DNA from: Cylindrobasidium torrendii FP15055 ss-10
Taxonomy: Eukaryota > Basidiomycota > Agaricomycetes > Agaricales > Physalacriaceae
Reading direction: 5' to 3'
Assembly: GCA_000934385.1 (NCBI GenBank)
Contig: KN880575.1
Span: forward strand, 1-62,016
DNA length: 62,016 bases
This document shows positions 22,689-33,222 of this stretch, piece by piece. Under the pieces are notes generated by a model, which was not told the DNA's origin, made no database searches, and saw only the letters and a list, made by a program, of their open reading frames with translations. Positions within the stretch are counted from its first letter, which is position 1; every line of letters begins with the position of its first letter. Position numbers and translations under genes: made by a program.

Positions 22689-24642
22689 TCATCTTCGCTC
22701 GACGTATTCTGTACTCCCTTTCTCCGAGTCCACTTTCTCCTTCTCCAAATCGGCATCCGCAGGGTTGGGCAAAATCATTTCGGACGCAGCAGCACGCTTT
22801 TCGGCCAGCTCGTCCTTGTTGAAGAAAGTGAACCCTTGCTTGACGCTTTGGTCGACCACCAGGCCTCTGTGACGACGTGAGTGACATTATAACAGGAAGA
22901 ATGGAGTTACACACGCGGAATAGATGAGCATGACTAGATATCCACTCATGGGGACGAGATACGACCGGTGGCTGCTGGCGCGGTCCGCCAAAGCACCTTG
23001 GGCGGGAGGATACCAAGCGCCGCCTCCAACACCCATGACGATGAGTCCAGACCCGCGCTTCGTCCATTTCCCGAGATTCTTTGTTCCCAGCGTGAAGATG
23101 CACTACAATGTGGTCAACTTTACTTCCCGTCAGTGTCTATGCGGACGTACTGGGTAGCAAATCGACTCGAAGAAGAACAGGCAATAGAGCGATGCGACGC
23201 CTCCCCACCCTGGGAGCGTTGCTACAAGGATACAGAACAGACTGCACATCACGGCGTACACCGTTAGCAAAAATGCCGGGTCGATCCATTTCAGCAGTAC
23301 AACACCAACAAATCTAGGATAGGTCAGCTCCATTCCTTTTGGAAATGGGTCCTAGCTTACCGTCCAACAGTGAATGTCACCTGGCACAAGGAGAACATGT
23401 TGCTGGCTTTGGATTTACTGATGCCCACACCCTGCTCAGTCAAATAGAAGACGACGAAAGATGCGACTCCGACTTGAGCGCCGCTGTGCTTCAGGTTAGA
23501 TGGCTAGACAAGAGGGGTCGAAGGAATACGCACGTATAACAGGTCTGAGCGACGAAACCAAACAGGACACGGTACTGCTTCCAGAAAGACTGCTCGTCCT
23601 TGGTGATACCTACAGCATGGATCTCCTCAGCTAGCGCCTCTTCCGTGATCTCCGGGAGGTAGCAGAAACTGCAGGCTGATGAGACGCAGGCATAGGTAGT
23701 CACAAGACGAACGCACTAGAACAGGATGTTCAGGAATAACCCAAGCCCGGCAACAGCCAGGTACACCCACTGGACATTGTCCAGCTTCTTGGCATTTTCA
23801 CCCTCGAAGAAATATTTCGATGCGATGAGTGGGCCGGAGAAGGACGCAACACCCTGGAAGCCTTGACTGAAGTTCAGGCGCATCGAAGCGTACTGTGGGC
23901 GGCCGAGAACAGCGATGTAGGAGTTTGCAGCAACTTCTAGCGAGGCAAGGCCACACCCTGGACAGGCATGAGGATGTCATGTTTTTTTTTTTTTTAAAAA
24001 ATGGGAAACAACGGACCGATGACGAATGTGCACCCGACAAAGCCGCCGTATTTCTGGTACTTTGCGGATGGCCAGAAGAAGATGGCTCCTGCAACTGAAG
24101 TCAGCGAGAAGGACGATCCAATGTCATACCACACGCACCAAGACTATAGAGTGTAAGACCCAGGTGAATACCTGCTTTGTATCCTCTGTGTCGCATCTAT
24201 ACAAACATGATAAGACCGGGTACATCGATTAGGCGGCCAACATACGAAGATGCTGGCAATGGGGGCGAAGACGATGTAAGCGCCGAAGTATGCGAGCTGA
24301 AGTAGTGTGGTTTGTGTCTTTGTGATGTTGAAGACTTCTTGGAAGTGGGCATTGAGGACATCGACGAGCTTGGGTTGGCACGTCAGAATACAGCTACTAC
24401 CAGCTGTCGCGGACGTACACCATACGCAAAGCCCCCTGCAATGTATACTTAGTCTCGCAGGGCAAACACATAAAAGAGAGGGCGTACAGCAGAAGAAGAG
24501 CGTCGTCACCAATGAGAACGCAAAGAGCCATCGTCCTGTAGAAAGCTCGGAGCCTGCGCACCACTATCAGTTCCGTTACACTCCCGTACTTTCAGCAGTA
24601 TTGCCCACCAGTAGCGCCAGCTCGAGGCTGATTGTGAGCCAT
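22689..24642 (-). CDS. Major facilitator transporter, fucose-permease-like (FucP family)
   Basis: Many short exons join in frame from ATG 24642 to stop 22689. Conserved segments in order are: LFAFSLVTTLFF, DVLNAHFQEVF, LQLAYFGAYIVFAP, LGAIFFWPSAKYQKYGGFVGC, EVAANSYIAVLG, MRLNFSQGFQGVASFSGPLIAS, LPEITEEALAEE, GAQVGVASFVVFYLTEQGVG, SLFCILVATLPG, FFFESICYP and GSGLIVMGVGGGAWYPPAQG. These match the L-fucose:proton symporter family of MFS proteins with 12 helices. By family, the protein takes up fucose or another sugar; the substrate here is unknown. One intron contains a 14-T/A homopolymer near 23979. A TATA box lies 77 bp upstream. The C-terminus is charged and cytosolic. Confidence 0.87.
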
Positions 24643-24718
24643 CCTTGCACAGAGATAGGATACGTGAGGCGGACGACCAGGGCCAAGCTCTAAGAGCAGG
24701 CGTATCTAACCTCCTGCC

Positions 24719-24727
24719 TTTATATCC
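24719..24727 (-). promoter_or_regulatory. TATA box of the transporter gene
   Basis: GGATATAAA on the minus strand, 77 bp from the start codon at 24642. The interval 24730-25084 holds no gene and forms the divergent upstream region of the next plus-strand gene. Confidence 0.5.
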
Positions 24728-25084
24728 TTTCAAAATGATATCCGATGCTTCTTTCGAACAAAAGCATACGAAAATCCGCAACCCCGCACCCCGCGTGATG
24801 GGGCAGGGATGGGGTGTAGACCAGCTGACCAGGACACGGTGCCACCCACCGGCTCACCGGACTATATTTCCCGTATAGTTCCCAGCCATAGGCGCCCGAT
24901 TTCATTGAAAGATACCGACTGCAGAATGGATTGAGCTTCTCAGTTCTTGAGAGATGTACCGACGTCCAAAAAGACTTGCGGACCATGCGTGAGAACATAC
25001 ACCTCGAATTGGCAACGCGATCGGCGCTGTTTCTGCTTTGAGCGAAAGAGCCACGTGATCGTGGACTTTTCTTTTACGGCCATC

Positions 25085-26061
25085 ATGAGGACGGCTTTTG
25101 CGAATTTCGTTGCTGTAGGTCGGGTGCCTCGGAGCCGCATAGTGGAATTTGAATGAGGAACGACAGCAATATTACCCGCGCATTCAACACGATAACCCGC
25201 TCGATGGACGTCGGATGTGGCTCTTGCGTGCGGCGAACCTGTTCTGGGAGTCAAACCCGGCCAAACCTGTGACTGGCGCAGGAGACGAGGCAGATGTCAG
25301 ACTCTAGTCTAGAGATATCTTGGATATGCGCTAATTGCGCGCGCAGAACGAAGTGTCTGCAGAGGATGAAGATCCTATAGATCAAGTTATCGACAATGTG
25401 GCTGGGGGCGTCGTCCTCCGAACGGACTTTTCCAACGAGGAAGCCTGGCAGGCATTCTTAGCTCGTCTCAAAGTTGCGGAGAGCGAACATAAAGAGAATA
25501 ACGGCGTCCCGGATGCAGCGGCGCAAGCAGCGGCGGCGGGAGAAGACGAGGATGCCGAGGAGGAGGAGGAGGAAAGTGTGCTGGTCAAGGTCATTGACGC
25601 CTCAGTACCTGAAGAACGTGGATTATTCGATGGTATTTCGAATCTTCGCGCACTGAGATTATTCAACGATGTTGATATACGCCCGACACAACCTGTACCC
25701 GAGGGCCAGAAGCGTGTCTCAACGCCGCATCGCTTGGTGGACCGTGGTGGGTGGCAGGAGGTCTACTCTGGCATCACGCTCTGGATATATGATGAACGTT
25801 CAAATACGGACCAGTGCCTCCGACTTGTGAGCGGAGAAGGAGATACATACGGAACAGCGACGTGAGTGCCCACTTCGTTGGAGCTCTGTTCTACGCTGAG
25901 ACGACTTCAGTGGTGATAGTTGGCGCGCGCAGGTCACACATGTGTATGACTTGCAATTTAACATGACCTTCTTCGGCATGCAAATCAACTTCGGGGGTTT
26001 GGATAGGTGGGATACGAGCGAGAGGAATAGGAACTTGCATGAGGCGGATGCCTTGATTTAA
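25085..26061 (+). CDS. Uncharacterised acidic protein
   Basis: Exons 25085-25114, 25158-25295, 25347-25861 and 25911-26061 give 277 residues. The product has a short N-terminal part (MRTAFANFVAERQQYYPRIQ), a central Ala-Gly and Glu-rich linker with a run of seven Glu around residue 140, and a C-terminal half with PVPEGQKRVSTPHRLVDRGG, EVYSGITLWIYD and VTHVYDLQF. The N-terminal part resembles small conserved fungal proteins that bind RNA or the replication machinery only vaguely, and I name no family. The first exon is only 30 nt; without it the product would start later. No membrane or signal segment is seen. Confidence 0.55.
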
Positions 26062-26309
26062 CGGCGGGAACTATTTAACATCCCCGCGATAGGCAGGCTC
26101 ATGATCTCTTTGCTGCCATCATGTATGGGGCAATTTACATGATCCATTATATGTTTTATGTGTACACTCGAAGAGCTATGTAGTGTAAAGCGCCTATGCA
26201 TATGGTCATCTGCTCTTCACAACTGCAAATGCGGGGTCATTGTTCCCAACTTGGCAAAGACACCTCAAGTGTCACGTGGAAATGGAAGATGCCGGCAGGT
26301 GACTGTATA

Positions 26310-26334
26310 GTGTCACAGTGGCTCACTGTGACAC
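26310..26334 (+). promoter_or_regulatory. Perfect 11-bp palindromic hairpin upstream of RACK1
   Basis: GTGTCACAGTG and CACTGTGACAC flank a 3-nt spacer, about 68 bp before the RACK1 start codon. A further CGTGACA follows directly. It could be a dimeric transcription-factor site or a hairpin in the leader. The remaining interval 26062-26401 contains no gene. Confidence 0.55.
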
Positions 26335-26401
26335 CGCGTGACAGCTGCCGAATTTTGAGGATATCGAGCTCATCGACTGCCCCGACTTTAACGACGCGAA
26401 A

Positions 26402-27654
26402 ATGTCTGATCAATTACGGTTCCTCGGCTCCTTGGAAGGCCACAAAGGATGGGTCACGGCCATCGCGACGTCGCAAGAGAACCCAGACATGATCTTGACC
26501 GCCTCGCGCGGTGAGTACGCGACTGGGAAACAGTTGGACCAAAACTTAGGATACTCTCCGTAGACAAGACCATCATTGTCTGGCAACTTACCCGCGATGA
26601 TGACTCGTACGGATACCCCAAGCGTGTCCTCACTGGCCACAACCACTTCGTCTCCGACGTTGTTATCTCCTCCGACGGCCAATTTGCTCTCTCTGCATCC
26701 TGGGACCACACTCTCCGCCTCTGGGACCTCAACACTGGCGCAACAACTCGTCGTTTCGTCGGCCACACTTCGGATGTCCTCTCCGTCAGCTTCTCAGCCG
26801 ACAACAGGCAGATCGTCTCCGGTTCCCGCGACAAGACCATCAAGCTCTGGAATACCCTTGGAGAGTGCAAATACGATATCAAGGATGAGGGTCACTCCGA
26901 GTGGTGCGTTGTTGTGTGGACGAATCAAGATGATCTTGCTTAACCTCAGGTGCAGGGTATCTTGCGTCCGCTTCAGCCCTAACATCGCCAACCCCGTCAT
27001 TGTCTCCTCTGGTTGGGACCGTGTCGTTAAGGTCAGTATCTTCCTCGTACCCTTTCCCTTCGCTATGATGTATTATGTATATTTGCTACTTCAGAGGACG
27101 CAGTCCTATGAGACAACACATTCCACCAAGATCTCTGAGCCCCACATCACATTCCATCCGTTCATGTGTGCTAACCTACATAAAGGTTTGGGAACTTTCC
27201 AAGTTCAAGCTGAAGACTAACCACTACGGACACACCGGTTACATCAACACCGTCTCTGTTTCCCCCGATGGTTCGCTTGCCGCCTCCGGTGGCAAGGATG
27301 GCATCACCATGCTTTGGGATCTTAACGAGGGCAAGCACCTCTACTCCCTCGAGGCCGGTGACATTGTCAACGCTCTCGTATTCTCCCCTAACCGCTACTG
27401 GCTGTGCGCTGCTACCGCCAGCTGCGTCAAGATCTTCGATCTTGAGAGCAAGTGCGTTGCCAATTACTAGCCACTCGCCAGATTTGCTGACTAGCTGCAG
27501 GTCCATCGTCGACGAGCTCAAGCCCACCTTCACCGACGTCCCCGAGGAGGGCAGGCAACCCGAGTGTGTGTCCATTGCATGGTCCGCAGACGGCCAGACT
27601 CTGTTCGCTGGTTTCACCGACAACCTCCTCCGCGTGTGGACCGTTATCTCATAA
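26402..27654 (+). CDS. cpc2: RACK1 / Cpc2 (Asc1) ribosome-associated WD40 scaffold
   Basis: Exons 26402-26510, 26564-26903, 26956-27031, 27186-27451 and 27501-27654 give 314 residues, the usual size. Seven WD repeats are visible, with characteristic segments [85 protein letters not shown] and [14 protein letters not shown]. The protein sits on the 40S subunit head and links translation to signalling; in fungi it also affects general amino acid control. Intron 3 (27032-27185, 154 nt) is about three times longer than the others and holds a snoRNA. A palindrome lies just upstream. The start in the context AAAATGTC gives [14 protein letters not shown], as in other fungal orthologues. Confidence 0.97.
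27062..27141 (+). ncRNA. snR24: U24-like C/D box snoRNA in RACK1 intron 3
   Basis: C box ATGATGT at 27065-27071 and D box CTGA at 27135-27138 bound about 74 nt. The D-adjacent guide CCACCAAGATCTCTGA matches the known U24 guide CCACCAAGATCGCTGA at all but one base. The upstream segment ATTTGCTA at 27081-27088 matches the region before the U24 D' box. U24 guides 2'-O-methylation of large-subunit rRNA and contains two guides. In budding yeast snR24 lies in the intron of ASC1, the RACK1 orthologue, so the host is the same. The C' and D' boxes are degenerate here. Ends are approximate. Confidence 0.85.
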
Positions 27655-28217
27655 AAGCTGCGAGCATAGGTTATGGGATGTTGTATTTTATTCCTGTTGT
27701 AGTATGCGTTCCTCATCATGCCAAAAAAACGAAACCCATACAAATCAGCGGACTGATGTAAACGGAAACCTTTGCGAAGCAGTGAACGCGACTCGAAAAT
27801 CGTATCGACTGGTGTCCTGCGCGATTGCAAGCCTTGGGAGATTATGTCAAGTTTCATCGCGAAGACCGTACTCATTGCTTTCGACAGGTGGACCCCTCGT
27901 CGAGTCAGTCATGTCCTTTTTGATCCAAGCGCTGACCCATTGGCGGCGCTTCGAAGTTCGTCTCTTCTAACCAGCGTCACTGTCCAGCATCGTTATCGCT
28001 TAAGACAAGTTAAACTGGCAGCAACCTAATTGTAGGGAATTCTTCCCCTAGTGAACGCATACATGTGCTTGAATATCCTCGAGAATTACGAGATCCCGCA
28101 AATTGCGCACTATTGTCCAACCTACAAGCGCCCAAGGCGAATCCTTTCCAAGGCGTGGCTTTCTTCTCACATGTACACCCACTGACAGCTCAATCCCATT
28201 ACGTGCTCGGGGGGTAC
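27655..28217. other. Intergenic region between RACK1 and the first BTB gene
   Basis: No gene seen on either strand; only short frames. It should hold the 3' end of RACK1 and the promoter of the BTB gene. Confidence 0.4.
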
Positions 28218-28226
28218 TTATATAAA
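28218..28226 (+). promoter_or_regulatory. TATA box of BTB gene 1
   Basis: TTATATAAA lies 43 bp before ATG 28269. Confidence 0.55.
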
Positions 28227-28268
28227 TACTGCACAGGCATTCTGTACGCCCCAACCCGAGCCATCGCT

Positions 28269-29044
28269 ATGTCCTCCAGGCTAGAAAAGACCAAGCATTC
28301 GTCCAGCTTTTACCTCCCCGATGGGAATCTTCATATCCTCGCAAGTGTCTTGCATCGTTGTCGACGAGCTCTACGCTGACTACGTACCCCCAACTTGAAG
28401 GTCGGCGAGGTGTACTATCGAGTACATCGGTACTTCTTCATACGCGAGTCGGTTTTATTTAGGACTCGTTTGGAGCAAGCGTCCAAGAACAAACAAGAGG
28501 ATGGCAAGACCGAAGGAACGTCTATCATTCTTAGCGAGTTCACAACCCCAGAGAAGTTCGACCATTTCCTCTGGGTCTTCTACAACAGGCGCGATGATTA
28601 TGCCCATCCTCTAAAAAGATTGACTAACCTTTCTGTAGCACCTACGACTTGGAAGCGCCCCGAGAGCACTGGGAAGATATCCTCGAGCTCGCTGACAAAT
28701 GGTCTTTTGCCGTTATCAAGTCCCTCGCTATCCGCAAACTCGAAGCCATCCTCGATATCCCCGTTATCGATCGCATCGTGCTTTATCGTCAACACAACGT
28801 CCCTGCAAGCTCTTTAAACCCGTACTACGCTCGCCTCTGCGCACGCGACATCATTCTGTCCAAGCAGGAAAGCACTCAGTTGGGGCTGGACCTCGCGATT
28901 CAAATATTCCAAGCGCGCGAACGGTTGCGGTCCCGCAAGCACAATGGCAAAGGGGGAGGGGGAGGGGGAGGTCCAAAAAGCCCGCTGCCTGACGATGCGA
29001 CGCAGGAGAGGGTTATGGAGGTCATCGCCGAGATGTTTTTGTAG
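28269..29044 (+). CDS. BTB/POZ domain protein, family member 1 (two GC-AG introns)
   Basis: Exons 28269-28340, 28401-28588 and 28639-29044 give 221 residues. The BTB core is FYLPDGNLHIL then VGEVYYRVHRYFFIRESVLFR; the second half is WEDILELADKWSFAVIKSLAIRKLE, then a helix-rich end. Both introns sit exactly where the paralogues at 30088, 32118 and 46543 have theirs, yet their donors read GCAAGT and GCGCGA instead of GT. The second has a strong branch site, TGACTAAC. Either the gene uses GC-AG splicing or it has decayed at two sites while keeping an open frame. A run of seven Gly codons follows residue 190. BTB proteins usually dimerise and act in transcription or as Cul3 adaptors; the role of this mushroom family is unknown. 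Confidence 0.75.
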
Positions 29045-30087
29045 TAGGGCGCCTACTTAGTACCAGGGTCTAAATAGTATAATAAGCGCTGTGACCTTGA
29101 GTTGCTATGTAAACGTTGGGAGCCTTCAGGTTGAGTCGGTACGAGCGAGTCACGGGAGCGAGCCATCGCCTGAAGAGTCATTCGATTGCCCATCGCCGCA
29201 TCAGTGACATAAGCAAACTGCCCTTTTCGTAACATTGGGATTGATCAACTTGAAGACGAATGACTTGCATTTCATTTGTCCCTACTTAGCTTCTCACAAT
29301 TAACATGACACGTGAAAGTCGCTGACGCCGCCACTGCTGCATGGTACTTACAACGCCACCTCAAACCGGTCCTCACCCGCGAGAACACACGCATTGGGTT
29401 GTCAAACCAACTTCGGCGGCACTTTCATTGCGCCTCCAGCGCGGTCAGAGCGCGGTGGAGCCGTCCTCGAGCCCTGAGCGCCCTGAGCACGCTTCAAGAA
29501 CGCATTCTGCCGCTGCTCATTGTTTACGGTACATGGCCATCCCGCCCTGCGCGCACCATTCAGGAGGGTGTGGGCGCTTTGCATCAAATGTCGTATAACT
29601 CAATGAGCCTCTTTCATCCTAGTATAGCATGTTAGCATAAATTCTTCGTGGTTGCAGTGGATGACCCAATCATGTCTTGAATAAACCCGTTCATAGAGCG
29701 TTGGATATTATAATTTCGTCGAAATTGACTATGTTTGAGGACATAAAGACGCCAAGCGGGCACGTATGCCTGCAGGCCAAGCGATGCGTGTGTCTTCAAA
29801 GAACGTGGCAAACCTCGAGGCTGATGTGTACGACGCACGGCGTCTAATCATCCCGGAGCAGACCTCGAGCCTGGCCAGTGGTGGCCGCGCGGTTTGAGCT
29901 TTGTATTACACTGGCTGCAAATAGTAAATGCCGCGCACGCCTACCCAACGCCATCTCATGTAGTGTGGGAAGAAGTGACAGCGTGAAAAGGCAAGGGCCG
30001 ACTTATAATCCATGATGTTGGCCTGCGCAGGCGCCACGCTCTCCCCACCCCTCTCGCTCATCCCACAATCTCATCTTCATCACAAAG
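29045..30087. other. Intergenic region between BTB genes 1 and 2
   Basis: About 1 kb without a supported gene. A 107-codon plus-strand frame at 29312-29635 is arginine-rich without any domain and looks accidental. Confidence 0.4.
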
Positions 30088-30837
30088 ATGGCCACCAAAG
30101 CGACTCAACGACGCTCGGCTTCCTATTTCTTGTCCAGCGGTGACTTATATATTTTGGTGCGTTTCTTGTGAAGGGCTGCTCGCTGTGAGTCGGGGAGCTG
30201 AGCGCCGCTGCGCAGGCCGAGGGCGTCACCTTCCGGGTACACCGCTATTTTTTCATCCGTGACTCGGAATTGTTCGCGAAGAAACTACGTCCAGAGGACG
30301 GCTACAGCGAGCAAAAGCCGGTCATCCTGGAGACAAGTCCGGAAAAGCTGGAGAAACTGCTATGGGTGTTCTATAACCCGTAAGTCATACCAAGTAGATC
30401 CCGCCGTCTCCGACGCTGAACGTCGGCGCATTAGAAACTACTGTGATTACACCGCGCCACGAGAGGACTGGGAGAGCATTCTCGAGCTCGCGGACGGCTG
30501 GTCATTTCCCGAAGCGAAAGCGCTGGCGCTTCGCACGCTAGACACTTTGGATATGGAGTTGGTGGACCGCATCGTGTTGTACCGAAAGTTTCACGCAAGT
30601 CAAGACGTCCTTGCAGATATGCTGGCAGATCTGTGCGCCCAAGATGCTATATTAACGCCGGATGAAGTACAGAAATTGGGGTGGGCGACGGTAGGAAAAT
30701 TATTGTACGCGCGGGAGCTGCTACGAGGGCAGGCGGAAGCCCAGGGCATCACAGTATGTCCGTTGCCCGACACGGTGACCAGCGACGAGATATGGGGGAC
30801 CGTAGTGGACCTCTTTCGATTGGAAGTAACCGTATAA
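30088..30837 (+). CDS. BTB/POZ domain protein, family member 2
   Basis: Exons 30088-30156, 30216-30379 and 30435-30837 give 211 residues. SGDLYIL then VTFRVHRYFFIRDSELFAKKLR form the BTB core, followed by LEKLLWVFYNP, APREDWESILELADGWSFPEAKALALRTLD and VDRIVLYRKF. It is the closest relative of member 1, with identical intron positions and normal GT donors. Its second exon is 164 nt where the other three members have 188 nt, so it lacks eight codons in the variable loop before the FYN motif. The stop lies 9 bp from the stop of the opposite-strand two-TM gene. Confidence 0.85.
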
Positions 30838-30846
30838 CGCATTATT

Positions 30847-31580
30847 CTATTTCTTGTGGATAGGTTTGAATAGTGACAGTTCGGGATCCAGATTCTGGGT
30901 ACCCCATGCGCGCACGATGGCATCCTTGACTTGCAAAGGATTCTTGACGTCTTGGCCGTTGATTTGAGCATTGTCCGGCGTGATGTGCCATGGGAATCGG
31001 ACACCTTCGACCTCAAGCAACAGTGAAGGCGTCTTGTTCGCGGTGTTCGGGGCAAGGTAACATTCCTGCAGCGGTATATGGTAGCCATGCAACATCCCGG
31101 TCTTGTACGTCTGTAGAAATACGGCGCGTCCTCCGAGACCGTTTGGCGTGATGTGGAAGCCCAGAACGTATTTGGAGCGCATCGACGCGAGAATTGTTGC
31201 AGCGTACGCGCCAGCGAAGAACACAAGAGAGGCGGCAGAGAATCGTTGGTAGGTCGAACGTAGGACATAGCGTTGAGACTGTTCCTCCTCCTCGTCCAAT
31301 CCGTAGCTGGCCTCCACGGTGGTTGGTTCAGACCAATATCGCCAGACCAGGTCCATCGTCGATGCACTGCCTAGCCTGTAAGTACGAATACCAAAGAATG
31401 CACTGTTACGCACGTCATGAATATGTCCAACCCCGCAATCGCATAAAACCATTTTATCCAGCCTGGGTACTTTCGTCTTTGGTACAACAGTGTCTGTTCC
31501 GTACGCGGTAGGAGCGTTATTCGACCTGGGAGTTCTGTTCTCTTGAATTTGGTGAAGAATGTTCTTATAGCCGTCGCCAT
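30847..31580 (-). CDS. Two-TM membrane protein, uncharacterised
   Basis: Two exons joined by one intron (GTGCGT donor near 31414) give about 220 residues. Segment 1, KWFYAIAGLDIFMTC, and segment 2, AASLVFFAGAYAATILASM, are hydrophobic enough to span the membrane. The N-terminus is basic (MATAIRTFFTKFKRTELPGR), which could be a mitochondrial presequence. The C-terminal part after the second helix is soluble with GVRFPWHITPDNAQING. The overall plan, two helices with a soluble tail, recalls small inner mitochondrial membrane proteins such as the TMEM223 type, but I cannot assign it from motifs. It is convergent with BTB gene 2, with only 9 bp between the stops, so the mRNAs must overlap. Confidence 0.65.
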
Positions 31581-32117
31581 CTTTGAAGAGTAGAGCGCGT
31601 CAAAGCGCGTATGAGCGAGTGATGGTCAAAACGCGACCTCCGGACTTTGCCGCCGACATTGATTTGGTGCCGATTCAGCTTGATCGCTGCCCCTGCTTTC
31701 GGTACACTCAGTCTCGATGCCAACGACAGTCCAGTCGGTCGTATTTGACGAAAACGTTGCCAACCGTTCTTAACGGTTTTATGCTCGACTCGGTCTTAGC
31801 AAAACTTACGGTCTGGTGGGATGCTGGTGGTAATTTTGAAATGTGCCACTCAAGCGACCAGCACATTGCACTTCATTTGATCGTATTAGCCCTTTAAAGA
31901 GCTGTATACTTGAAGAAGTGGAACCCTCCAGGCTCCAGCGCAGCAACGGTTTCCATCAAAGGATTTATTGTTCAACTTCTTGTCGTTTTCAACTTTAAAT
32001 TTGTCCCTTCCCATAACTTGCGCTCATCGTGGTTGCCTTGAGGCGTCGTTGAGCGGTCATATAAAGCGCACTCTGTGTACTGCCTCAGATACCCTCTTGC
32101 ACACCACCACCAACATC
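31581..32117. other. Divergent upstream region between the two-TM gene and BTB gene 3
   Basis: No gene. It probably carries both promoters; a CATATAAAG element at about 32058-32066 lies about 52 bp upstream of the BTB gene 3 start. Confidence 0.4.
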
Positions 32118-32930
32118 ATGGTCCTAAAGATACAAGCCCTCGAGCTGATTTCGGAGGAAATATGCATGACACCCAAGCAAACAACGTTCGCCGTCAAGCA
32201 CCCACAGTATTATCTTCCTACTGGAGACATAGTCATCCAAGTAAGCCGGGCTCCTTCTGCAGTCGAAATGCGCCTGAATGTCGCTGATAGGTAGAAAATG
32301 TTTTGTTTCGTTTGCCACTTGCCACTCTGCACGCCCATTCGCCCGTCCTGAGGATGATTGTACCGCCCTCGTATGGCGGTAAACTGCGGACTACTGGATT
32401 CGATGATACCTCTCCCTTCCGCTTGCAAGGACCCGATCCCAAATCCTTTGTACATCTTCTGTACATAATACTTCCAACGTATGTGCTGTCAACTTAGCCG
32501 CAATTCCAAATTCATTCCACACCCTAGTCCAGACACGCCGTCGCTCACGCTACTCTCCGTCGACGACTGGTTAGCCGTCCTCAAGCTATCCACTCAATAC
32601 GATGTACCATCTGTGCCCTCTGTGGCTACAACATACCTCCACATTCTCCCCATCGACCCCATACGCAAAATCACACTTTGGGATAGCTACAAACTTGACC
32701 CTGCGCTGCTGCATTCAGCGTACGTCGCGCTCTGCACACGAGCAGAACCTTTATCACTTCAGATGGCTATGTCGCTGGGGCTGCGGACGTTTACCAAGGT
32801 TGCGGCTATGAGGGACGAGTATCATCAGCGTGCAAACAATACATGCATACGGTGCGGAGGATCGTGCGTGTCTGCTCAGGACAAGCGGAGGATAGCGCGG
32901 GACATTGTGAGCGCAATCATGGATTGCTGA
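32118..32930 (+). CDS. BTB/POZ domain protein, family member 3
   Basis: Exons 32118-32240, 32291-32478 and 32528-32930 give 237 residues. It begins MVLKIQALELISEEIC before the core YYLPTGDIVIQ and VENVLFRLPLATLHAHSPVLR, where the usual VHRYFF is replaced. The helical second half has DDWLAVLKLSTQYDVPSV and ALCTRAEPLSLQMA. The C-terminus adds NTCIRCGGSC, a CxxCGGxC cluster not found in the neighbours. Intron positions match members 1, 2 and 4, and the 188-nt second exon is shared with 1 and 4. It is more diverged than members 1 and 2. The function is unknown. Confidence 0.82.
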
Positions 32931-33222
32931 CAGTGTATGCCCGAGTCGTGTATAAATCGCAGAAATTGACCACTACTACATAGCTACTCATTGTAATTGT
33001 TTTGTTCATCATACATATTCCACATCGCCTCGATCCAGACCCTCGCATACCTCTCCCTTATTGTATGCTCTTCCAATAGCTTTCCCAGCGAACTTCTAAG
33101 TACTTGATCTCAGCTTGATCCTGCGACGCGGACGTCAACAGAGTGCGATTGCCACGTGATCGTTCACTCTGCTCCGTGTGACTTGGTGATCCGCTGCAAC
33201 TTAACTTACCACCACCATCACC

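Noticed and set aside
23977..24001. Run of 14 T followed by A inside the transporter gene
   Set aside because: It lies in an intron near the acceptor and is a plain homopolymer, not a terminator.
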